Source: Pseudomonadota bacterium (GTDB lineage: Bacteria; Myxococcota_A; Polyangia; Polyangiales; Polyangiaceae). Taken from it: a stretch of 8,207 nucleotides of DNA. The notes under the pieces were generated by a model. It was not told the DNA's origin. It made no database searches and saw nothing but the letters and a program-made list of their open reading frames with translations. A program made the position numbers and the translations under genes. The DNA is taken from positions 1-8,207 of the forward strand of contig QGUH01000119.1 of the NCBI GenBank assembly GCA_003242355.1, in the 5' to 3' direction. This document shows, piece by piece, positions 1 through 5,511 of the stretch. Numbering within the stretch: position 1 is the stretch's first letter; each line of letters opens with the position of its first letter.

Positions 1-726
1 GCCGTAGAGCACTTCGCCCATCACCTGCGCAGCGTCCCCGGCGAACAAGGGTCGCCCGGCGATCATCTCCCACGCTACGACGCCCGCGCCCCTAATGTCC
101 GCGCGACGATCGATCTCCCCCGCACGCAGTTGCTCGGGGGACATGTACGGCAGCTTGCCTTTGATCTCGCCGTCACGCGTGTGCTGAGCGCGACCGACCG
201 CCTTGGCCACACCGAAGTCGATCACGCGCGGCACGCCGTCCCCGCCGACGATCACGTTTTGAGGAGATACGTCACGATGGACGATCTCGAGCGGCGCGCC
301 GTCGTCGCCCCGCGCTTCGTGAGCCGCATGCAGACCGTGCAGCACGCCCGCGGCGATCGCCACCGCGATCTCGAGCGGCACCCGCGTCTGGGCTTGGCGA
401 CACAGCTCCAACAGGCGCGCGAGCGAAACCCCGGACACGTACTCCATCACGAGAAAGAGGTCCGCGCCGTTGCGAACGAGATCGAGCGTCGCCACCACGT
501 TCGGGTGCTGAATCCGCGCGGCCATCCACCCCTCGTCGAGCAACATCGTCACGAGCTCGCTGTCGCTGGCGAAGTGCGGATACAGCTTCTTGATGGCCAC
601 CGTGCGGGAAAAGGCTCCCGGGCCGAGCATCCTTCCGAGGTGCACGGTCGCCATCCCGCCGCTCGCGATCGGCGCGAGCAGCTCGTAACGCTTCGTCGCG
701 CGTGCGCTTTCCTCCGAAGCCGTCAT
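1..726 (-). CDS. Hanks-type Ser/Thr protein kinase, N-terminal part (runs off left edge)
   Basis: This gene encodes the catalytic domain of a eukaryotic-like Ser/Thr kinase, which phosphorylates protein Ser/Thr residues using ATP. The 242 visible residues begin MTASEESARATKRYELLAPI from the ATG at 726-724 and stay open to base 1. Motifs seen in order: a glycine loop ASGGMATVHLG (about 21-31), VAIKK with the ATP-binding Lys46, Glu65 as the likely helix-C partner, HRDVSPQN (150-157) with catalytic Asp152 and Asn157, DFG (170-172), a PYMSPE activation-segment end (193-198), and DIRGAG as the DxxxxG motif. All catalytic residues are intact, so it should be active. The ASGGMATV and HRDVSPQN wording is typical of myxobacterial kinases. 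The C-terminal sensor or membrane region lies outside the window, so the stimulus is unknown. The Shine-Dalgarno upstream of 726 is weak (only a GGTGG). The gene is divergent from the GH26 lipoprotein. Confidence 0.95.
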   Translation of the reverse strand, partial: MTASEESARATKRYELLAPIASGGMATVHLGRMLGPGAFSRTVAIKKLYPHFASDSELVTMLLDEGWMAARIQHPNVVATLDLVRNGADLFLVMEYVSGVSLARLLELCRQAQTRVPLEIAVAIAAGVLHGLHAAHEARGDDGAPLEIVHRDVSPQNVIVGGDGVPRVIDFGVAKAVGRAQHTRDGEIKGKLPYMSPEQLRAGEIDRRADIRGAGVVAWEMIAGRPLFAGDAAQVMGEVLYG

Positions 727-783
727 CGCCGGCGCCGAGCTTACCACCAGGTGAACGTGTTCCGGGCTCGAAGGCCGCGAGCA

Positions 784-816
784 GGACGGAACGGACCGCA
801 CCGCACGGACGGAACG
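784..816. repeat. 10-bp direct repeat in divergent promoter region
   Basis: GGACGGAACG occurs at 784-793 and again at 807-816, a 23-bp step, close to two helical turns. It lies between the divergently transcribed kinase and GH26 lipoprotein genes, where a regulator could bind as a same-face pair. No known consensus is recognised, and a chance GC-rich repeat is possible. Confidence 0.3.
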
Positions 817-916
817 AGCCCAGAGGTGCGGCGCGCCGGGCCGCAGTCGGCACGATGAATCCCGCAATTTGCCGCCCTCCGCCACGGCACGTGCCTTGCT
901 CTCGCCGTCGCGAGCC

Positions 917-936
917 GTTGGCAAGCGGTTGCCAAC
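917..936. promoter_or_regulatory. Perfect palindrome (8-bp arms, 4-bp spacer) upstream of GH26 gene
   Basis: GTTGGCAA (917-924) is followed by GCGG and its exact complement TTGCCAAC (929-936). The palindrome ends 11 bases before the GGAGG ribosome binding site at 948-952. It could be an operator for a dimeric repressor, such as a LacI-type sugar regulator, or an RNA hairpin in the 5' leader. A smaller inverted repeat, CTCGC/GCGAG (901-905/910-914), sits immediately before it. The palindrome is seen directly; its function is inferred. Confidence 0.5.
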
Positions 937-947
937 CTGGCGAACGC

Positions 948-952
948 GGAGG
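948..952 (+). promoter_or_regulatory. Shine-Dalgarno GGAGG fixing the GTG start of the GH26 lipoprotein
   Basis: GGAGG lies seven bases before GTG 960-962. The reading frame stays open upstream to an ATG at 702, but that extension would bury the lipoprotein signal peptide and overlap the divergent kinase start. GTG 960 is therefore chosen. Confidence 0.8.
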
Positions 953-959
953 CGTAAGC

Positions 960-2291
960 GTGAAGAAGCAACTCATTTTGGCTTTCCAGGCGACCTGTCT
1001 CTTGGCGTGCAGCGCCGATCCGAACGAGCCCCTCGACGGGCCCGTCGACGTTGCCCACGCTGCACTGGAAACATTCCGATTCGACGGCACGCTGTCATCG
1101 AGCGGAACATCGTGGAGAACCCACGAATTCGATGCGTCCGCCGGAGACGAGCTGGCGGCGACGTTGAACTGGGATTCGAGCAGCGCCGATCTGAACCTGT
1201 TCCTCTACGCGCCGAACGGTGAGCTGGTGGCGTACGCAAATCGGACGACCAACCGACCGGAACGCGTTCGATTCACGAGCAACGCCACGGGGCGCTGGAA
1301 GCTGGGCATCAAGGCGAAAACCGGCAGCGCCAACTACACGCTGCAGGTGACCGTGACGCCCGGAGCTTCGTCGTGCACCGTTTCTTCCACCCTCGTTCCG
1401 AGCTGCGGAGCGTGGTGGGGAATGTGGACCGATACGTCCCGCACCGGCAGCGGAGGCACGTGGTCCTCGCGCCTCAGTGACCTCGAGGACGATCTCGGGC
1501 GCCGTTTCGACATCGTGCACAACTACCACCAGTGGACGGATACGTTTCCCACCTCGGAGGAAATCGCTCGCGCCAACTCCGGACAAATCCTCTTGCTCGG
1601 CTGGAAGTCGCCGCAATCGAACGGAAGCTGGGCGCGCATCGCTCAAGGGAGAGAAGATTCGGTCATCGATGCTGCCGCGAGCCGCATTGCCGACCTCGCT
1701 CCGCGCAAAGTGATGCTCACGTTCCACCACGAGCCGGAAGACGAAGTCGGCTCGCGCGGGACGGCACGAGACTACGTCAACGCGTACCGTCGCATTCACG
1801 ACCGGTTCGCGGCGGCGGGCGTCACCAACGTCGTCTGGGTCTGGAACGTCATGGGATATTCCAAGTGGTACTCGATGTACGAGGACCTCTATCCCGGCGA
1901 CGCCTACGTCGATTGGATCGCGTGGGATCCCTATCGCTTCGGGGTCGGCACCTGTGGCGGTAACGTGAACCTGAACAAGACCTTCGCCGAGTTCGTCGAC
2001 CCCTTCTACGACTGGCTCGTGGATCATGGCCTCGGCAACAAGCCTTTCATGCTCGGCGAGTACGGAACGCGGGACGAGAAGCCGGAGTGGGGGCCCTCGA
2101 ACGCCGCCTTCTTCCGCGGCATCCCCGAGACGCTACGGACCACGCACCCGAACCTCAAGGCGCTGGTGTACTTCAACGATCGGAACGGCTCGAATCCCGC
2201 CTGCGATTCCAATCTTTGGGACTCGAGCGTGACGCGCGCCGGGTTCCGCGACGCCGGTCTCGAGCTCCTGGAAGAAACTTCGAAGCTCTGA
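960..2291 (+). CDS. Lipoprotein glycoside hydrolase: PPC-like domain + GH26 catalytic domain
   Basis: A 443-residue exported lipoprotein starting MKKQLILAFQATCLLAC (GTG start), with a lipobox ending at Cys17. Residues about 38-132 resemble a bacterial pre-peptidase C-terminal (PPC) beta-sandwich (WDSSSADLNLFLYAPNGEL, then a GxWxLxI and YTLQVTV stretch), which usually aids export or substrate contact. Residues about 150-443 look like a GH26 (beta-alpha)8 barrel. FHHEPED supplies the probable acid/base Glu258, and FMLGEYG the probable nucleophile Glu367. Their spacing of 109 matches the 108 remembered for Cellvibrio Man26A (E212/E320). WVWN and DWIAWDPYRFG also fit the clan GH-A barrel. GH26 members are mainly endo-beta-1,4-mannanases, with some glucanases and xylanases, so the substrate is not assignable here. 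The enzyme is probably surface-anchored. It is likely its own transcription unit, preceded by a palindrome and followed by hairpins. Confidence 0.88.
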   Translation: MKKQLILAFQATCLLACSADPNEPLDGPVDVAHAALETFRFDGTLSSSGTSWRTHEFDASAGDELAATLNWDSSSADLNLFLYAPNGELVAYANRTTNRPERVRFTSNATGRWKLGIKAKTGSANYTLQVTVTPGASSCTVSSTLVPSCGAWWGMWTDTSRTGSGGTWSSRLSDLEDDLGRRFDIVHNYHQWTDTFPTSEEIARANSGQILLLGWKSPQSNGSWARIAQGREDSVIDAAASRIADLAPRKVMLTFHHEPEDEVGSRGTARDYVNAYRRIHDRFAAAGVTNVVWVWNVMGYSKWYSMYEDLYPGDAYVDWIAWDPYRFGVGTCGGNVNLNKTFAEFVDPFYDWLVDHGLGNKPFMLGEYGTRDEKPEWGPSNAAFFRGIPETLRTTHPNLKALVYFNDRNGSNPACDSNLWDSSVTRAGFRDAGLELLEETSKL

Positions 2292-2296
2292 GTCGC

Positions 2297-2312
2297 GCTC
2301 GTGAGCACGAGC
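2297..2312 (+). terminator. Weak hairpin after GH26 lipoprotein stop
   Basis: GCTCGT (2297-2302) pairs with ACGAGC (2307-2312) around a GAGC loop, starting six bases after the TGA at 2289-2291. It has only six base pairs and no following T run, so termination here is only a possibility. Confidence 0.25.
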
Positions 2313-2382
2313 AAGTCGTGCACGGCACCGCGACTCGAGCTCGAGCCTTACGTGTCGGCAAAAACAAAGTAGCGAGTCCGTC

Positions 2383-2411
2383 CCTCCGGCTGCGCCCGGC
2401 GCACCCGGAGG
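2383..2411 (+). promoter_or_regulatory. Strong 29-nt hairpin in the leader of the first HELGH lipoprotein
   Basis: CCTCCGG (2383-2389) pairs with CCGGAGG (2405-2411). Inside it, TGCGC (2391-2395) pairs with GCGCA (2399-2403), with one C-C mismatch between the two stems and a CCG loop. That makes 12 GC-rich pairs in 29 bases. It ends 24 bases before the AGGAGGG ribosome binding site (2436-2442). There is no T run after it. It could end transcription from the GH26 gene, act as an attenuator or mRNA-stability element, or bind a dimeric regulator. Confidence 0.45.
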
Positions 2412-2448
2412 CGGGCTGTTTGCAACGGTGAGAGTAGGAGGGCGCATC

Positions 2449-3927
2449 ATGAAGGATTCCAAGGTGTGGTACGTGAGTGTGGCCGCGTTGATGCTCGCGG
2501 CGTGTGGCTCGGCGGACGCGGATTCCGTTCCCGACGGCCCGAACGGCCCGGTCGGCGGCGCGTCTGGTTTGTCGCCGGAGGAACGTCCTCCGAGCGAGAC
2601 GATTCCCCAGGGGGGCGCCGCAACCGACGACGAGCTCGATCCGCCGGAGGAGGCCCCGGAGGACGAAGAACCCTCGGACGACGACGAGCCCGACGACGAC
2701 GCGGAATCGTCGGACGACGACGACGAGAACTCCTCGGAGGAAGACGAGGACGACGAGCCCGACGACGACGCGGAATCGTCGGACGACGACGAACCCGCCA
2801 ACGAAAAGCCCTCGGAGGAAGACGACGACGAGCCCGCGGACGACGAGGAACCCTCCCAAGGGGAGCAACCCGGGAGCAAGCCGATCTCGGGGCTTCCGGA
2901 CGATGCCACGCGCGTCATCGGCCCGGAAGAAGCGCGGGAGGTCGCGGAGGAAGTCGCGAGCATTTTCCGCCCGTTCGCGGAAAGCGCCCATGGCGCAACC
3001 ATCGAAATCAGCCCGCCGCCATGGGACGGAGAGGTCGGTCTCGCGCGCGCCAGCGTCCACCCGGGACGCATCTGGCGGATCACGCCGACCGCCAACATCT
3101 TCAACCCGTACTTGACGCGAGACGTGATGCGCCTGCTCGTGTGCCACGAGCTCGGCCACTTCTTCGCTGGTTTCCCGTTCGGTGAGCAGCAGACGGTCAA
3201 GGAGGGCGGAGCCAAGGTCACCGTCGACGAAGGCGGGACGTACCTGGCTTCCGAAGGCAGCGCCGACTACTTCGCGACGAAAGACTGCGCCTGGATCGTC
3301 TGGGCCGGTGATCCCAACAACGCTGCGTTCCGATCCGTCGTACCGGTCGCCGGACGAAGGAAGTGCGATGTCGCGTGGCCGGATCAGGCGCGGCGCGACA
3401 TCTGTTATCGGTCCCTCGTCATCGCACAAGACATGATTCGGTGGATCTGGAACCCGAGCAGCACCGACATTTCGAACGGCTACCGCATCGACACGCCGAG
3501 CACCGACGTGAACGAGATCACGATCCGTGGGCACTACCACGAACAGTGTCGCCTCGATACGATGGTTGCAGGCGCCGTCTGCACCAAGCCCAACGACTTG
3601 CGCAAGATCCCGGGTCTCGTGCCCTCACCGGTCACGGGCCAATACGGCGATCACAGCGTGGCCTCCGAGCAGGACGCCGCCCGCTACGCCTGCCATGAAG
3701 GGCCTGGCGCTCGTCCTGCGTGTTGGTTCAAACCGAACATGCCCGATTACGTCCCGACGAACCACTGCGCCGACTTCCCAATCGGAGGCGTCTGCGCCGA
3801 CGACGACTCCGGATATTGGGATTGCGACCCGGACACGGGCCCCTTTCTCTACAAATGCGAAAACGGCTGCGACTACGAAAACGTCGATGACATCCGCCTG
3901 GCGGTGTGTGCCGAACCGCTCGACTGA
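2449..3927 (+). CDS. Putative zinc metalloprotease lipoprotein with acidic linker (HELGH paralogue 1)
   Basis: A 492-residue lipoprotein. The signal peptide MKDSKVWYVSVAALMLAAC has lipid-anchor Cys19. ATG 2449 is chosen over the upstream in-frame start at 2428 because AGGAGGG (2436-2442) precedes it and the paralogue starts at the same point. Residues 60-140 are an extreme Asp/Glu/Ser linker. The core (about 148-430) carries VCHELGHFF: His233, Glu234 and His237 form an HExxH zinc site, and SEGSADYFATKDC supplies Glu269 as the likely third ligand, as in gluzincins. Fourteen cysteines of the mature protein are shared with the paralogue, eight in the core and six in a C-terminal module (Cys440-Cys487). 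This implies an oxidised extracytoplasmic fold rich in disulfides. I recall similar HELGH...EGxxDYFAT..C proteins from predatory deltaproteobacteria, without known substrate. Protease activity is inferred from the motif. The 116-base gap to the paralogue contains a hairpin repeat. Confidence 0.85.
   Translation: MKDSKVWYVSVAALMLAACGSADADSVPDGPNGPVGGASGLSPEERPPSETIPQGGAATDDELDPPEEAPEDEEPSDDDEPDDDAESSDDDDENSSEEDEDDEPDDDAESSDDDEPANEKPSEEDDDEPADDEEPSQGEQPGSKPISGLPDDATRVIGPEEAREVAEEVASIFRPFAESAHGATIEISPPPWDGEVGLARASVHPGRIWRITPTANIFNPYLTRDVMRLLVCHELGHFFAGFPFGEQQTVKEGGAKVTVDEGGTYLASEGSADYFATKDCAWIVWAGDPNNAAFRSVVPVAGRRKCDVAWPDQARRDICYRSLVIAQDMIRWIWNPSSTDISNGYRIDTPSTDVNEITIRGHYHEQCRLDTMVAGAVCTKPNDLRKIPGLVPSPVTGQYGDHSVASEQDAARYACHEGPGARPACWFKPNMPDYVPTNHCADFPIGGVCADDDSGYWDCDPDTGPFLYKCENGCDYENVDDIRLAVCAEPLD
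2680..2792 (+). repeat. Internal 69-bp-step direct repeat in the acidic linker
   Basis: A 44-base stretch at 2680-2723 recurs without mismatch at 2749-2792, a step of 69 bases (23 codons). It encodes DDEPDDDAESSDDDD-type segments. A third, degenerate DDEP start follows near 2829-2840. The repeat keeps frame, so the linker can lengthen or shorten by slippage or recombination without breaking the gene. Confidence 0.85.
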
Positions 3928-3945
3928 TCGGCGTTCTGGCCCGAT

Positions 3946-3977
3946 CTCGTAGGGGCGGCACACGCCGCCCCTACGAG
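3946..3977. repeat. 14-bp perfect inverted repeat (CTCGTAGGGGCGGC ... reverse complement), intergenic
   Basis: The left arm 3946-3959 and right arm 3964-3977 are exact complements around an ACAC loop. It sits 18 bases after the stop of the first HELGH lipoprotein and 66 bases before the start of the second. No T run follows on either strand, so a simple intrinsic terminator is not clear-cut. From memory, GTAGGGGCG...CGCCCCTAC palindromes are scattered widely in bacterial genomes as short dispersed repeats; this was not searched here. It may still reduce read-through between the two genes. Confidence 0.75.
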
Positions 3978-4043
3978 CCGCCCCAGCAGGGGAATGGGGC
4001 AACCAAGTAATCGATTTACGTGCGTTCGAAGGGAGTGCGTATC

Positions 4044-5306
4044 ATGAATGATTGCAAAACGTGGTCCGTGAGTCTGGTAGCATTGGCTCTCGCGGCGTGC
4101 AGCTCGGCGGATCCCGGTTCCGATCCTACGGACACGACGTCCGAGCCGGAAATCGAGAGCCCCGCTCGGAGCGAGCAGGGTCCGGGGGCGGACGCCAGTA
4201 GCGCTGGAGATTCGCCATCACACGAGGGCCGCTCTCGGGGCGAGCAGGGTCCGGTGACGGCCGCCTTTTCCGCCGCGGACTCGACGGCCGAGAACCCGCC
4301 CATTCCGGACCTTCCCGACGATGCGACGCGCGTCATCGGCGAGGCAGAAGCCCGGCAGGTAGCGGAGGAAGTCGCGAATCTATTCCGCCCGATCGCGGCG
4401 AGCGCATACGGCGCGACCATCGAATTCGATCCGGACGACTGGGACGGAACGATAGGTCGCGCGCGCTCGAGCGTCCACGCGGGGCGAATCTGGCGCATCA
4501 CGCCCGCGGGCACTATTTTCAACCCGTACTTGACCCGAGACGTGATGCGTCTGCTCGTATGCCACGAGCTCGGCCATTTCTTTGGTGGTTTCCCGTTCAA
4601 ACCGGAAAATACACCTGGAGCGACTGTTGCCGACGCCGGAACGTTCTTGGCGTCGGAGGGTAGCGCCGACTACTTCGCGACCAAAGAGTGCGCCTGGCGC
4701 GTGTGGGCCGGTGATCCCAACAACCCTGCATTTCGAGCCGTCGTGCCACGTGCCGGACGAGAAAAGTGCGACAACGCTTGGCACGATCAGGCTCGGCGCG
4801 ATGTCTGTTACCGCACGCTCGTTACCGCGTTGGACGTCCTCCGGTGGATTGCGTACCCAATGGACTCGGACATCCATGGCCCCCGCATCGAAACGCCGAG
4901 CACCGAAGTGGCACTGGTCACCAAAACCGCGCATCCCGACGGGCAGTGCCGCTTGGACACCATGGTTGCAGGTGCTGTCTGCGACAAGCCCAACGACTTG
5001 AGCAAGATCCCGGGTCTCGTGCCCTCACCGGTCACGGGGCAATATGGAGACCACAGCGTGGCCGCCGAGCAAGATGCAGCTCCTTACGCCTGCCACGACG
5101 GTCCTGGCGCTCGTCCGCTGTGCTGGTTCAAAGCGAACATGCCCGGCTACGTTCCGGCGGCCTGCACCCTCCCAGAAGGGGGTGTCTGTGCGGAGGACGG
5201 TTCAGGATACTGGGTTTGCGATCCGATCCAGGACAGAGTCTTCACGCCGTGTTCGCTGGGGTGCTACTACGACAGCGAATCTCAAATAGCGGATTGCGTG
5301 ACCTGA
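4044..5306 (+). CDS. Putative zinc metalloprotease lipoprotein (HELGH paralogue 2)
   Basis: A 420-residue lipoprotein paralogous to the gene just upstream. Its signal peptide MNDCKTWSVSLVALALAAC ends at Cys19. GGGAG (4031-4035) precedes ATG 4044, and the start context (CATCATGAAGGATT versus TATCATGAATGATT) matches the paralogue. The linker (about 20-95) is Ser/Gly/Ala-rich and much less acidic. From LPDDATRVIG onward the two align almost without gaps, at roughly three quarters identity by eye up to the zinc site. Zinc-site residues are His174, Glu175, His178 (HELGH) and Glu205 (SEGSADYFATKEC). The loop between HELGH and the Glu is five residues shorter than in the paralogue. All 14 mature-region cysteines are kept, including the six of the C-terminal module (Cys374-Cys418). 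Proteolytic function is inferred from the motif only. The next gene is convergent. Confidence 0.85.
   Translation: MNDCKTWSVSLVALALAACSSADPGSDPTDTTSEPEIESPARSEQGPGADASSAGDSPSHEGRSRGEQGPVTAAFSAADSTAENPPIPDLPDDATRVIGEAEARQVAEEVANLFRPIAASAYGATIEFDPDDWDGTIGRARSSVHAGRIWRITPAGTIFNPYLTRDVMRLLVCHELGHFFGGFPFKPENTPGATVADAGTFLASEGSADYFATKECAWRVWAGDPNNPAFRAVVPRAGREKCDNAWHDQARRDVCYRTLVTALDVLRWIAYPMDSDIHGPRIETPSTEVALVTKTAHPDGQCRLDTMVAGAVCDKPNDLSKIPGLVPSPVTGQYGDHSVAAEQDAAPYACHDGPGARPLCWFKANMPGYVPAACTLPEGGVCAEDGSGYWVCDPIQDRVFTPCSLGCYYDSESQIADCVT
4171..4254 (+). repeat. 15-bp direct repeat, 69-bp step, in linker of HELGH paralogue 2
   Basis: GCGAGCAGGGTCCGG is at 4171-4185 and 4240-4254, encoding the EQGP segments of the Ser/Gly-rich linker. 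The 69-base (23-codon) step equals the repeat step in the acidic linker of the paralogue, although the sequences differ. Confidence 0.7.
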
Positions 5307-5331
5307 GCTCGCGGCGTCCAGAAGGCGGTGA

Positions 5332-5353
5332 TGCCTCGCGCACCTCCGAGGCA
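5332..5353. terminator. Small hairpin after HELGH paralogue 2
   Basis: TGCCTCG (5332-5338) pairs with CGAGGCA (5347-5353) around an 8-base loop, 25 bases after the TGA ending at 5306. There is no T run. It may contribute to termination or 3'-end protection of the lipoprotein transcript. Confidence 0.3.
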
Positions 5354-5451
5354 GTCGCCTCGTTGACGTCTGTTCGCGAACGCTTTGCGAGGCGTGCTCC
5401 TGCCACGCGGGGGCGCGCCGCGCGCGTCGCTGACCCCCGTATCCGAGCTAT

Positions 5452-5490
5452 CACGAGCGCGCGACCCGTATGGGTACTCGCGCTCTCGTG
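5452..5490. terminator. Possible bidirectional terminator between convergent genes
   Basis: CACGAG (5452-5457) pairs with CTCGTG (5485-5490), CGCG (5458-5461) with CGCG (5479-5482), and ACCC (5464-5467) with GGGT (5472-5475) around GTAT. Together they form a long imperfect hairpin. It lies between the convergent stops at 5306 (plus) and 5512 (minus), the place expected for a shared terminator. Neither strand has a U tract after it, so the call is tentative. Confidence 0.4.
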
Positions 5491-5511
5491 CCGTCGTCGG
5501 GTAGAGAATCC

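Noticed and set aside
702..959. Upstream ATG extension of the GH26 lipoprotein
   Set aside because: It would place 86 Arg/Pro-rich residues before a good signal peptide and lipobox and overlap the divergent kinase start; GTG 960 has a proper GGAGG.
130..1090. Open frames overlapping the kinase (plus 130-858, minus 272-1090)
   Set aside because: High-GC shadow frames with Arg-rich composition; the kinase frame carries every catalytic motif.
2334..2345. CTCGAGCTCGAG palindrome after the GH26 gene
   Set aside because: A simple GC-rich 12-mer with no spacer or positional logic; likely chance.
2626..2868. RTX-type calcium-binding repeat in the acidic linker
   Set aside because: There are no GGxGxDxUx nonapeptides, only D/E/S/P runs; non-specific cation binding remains possible.
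2133..3540. Long minus-strand open frames opposite the first HELGH gene (up to 455 codons, Ser-rich or Val/Arg-rich)
   Set aside because: They mirror the acidic linker codons of the plus-strand gene, have no family motifs, and the sense protein has clear signal peptide, zinc motif and paralogue support.
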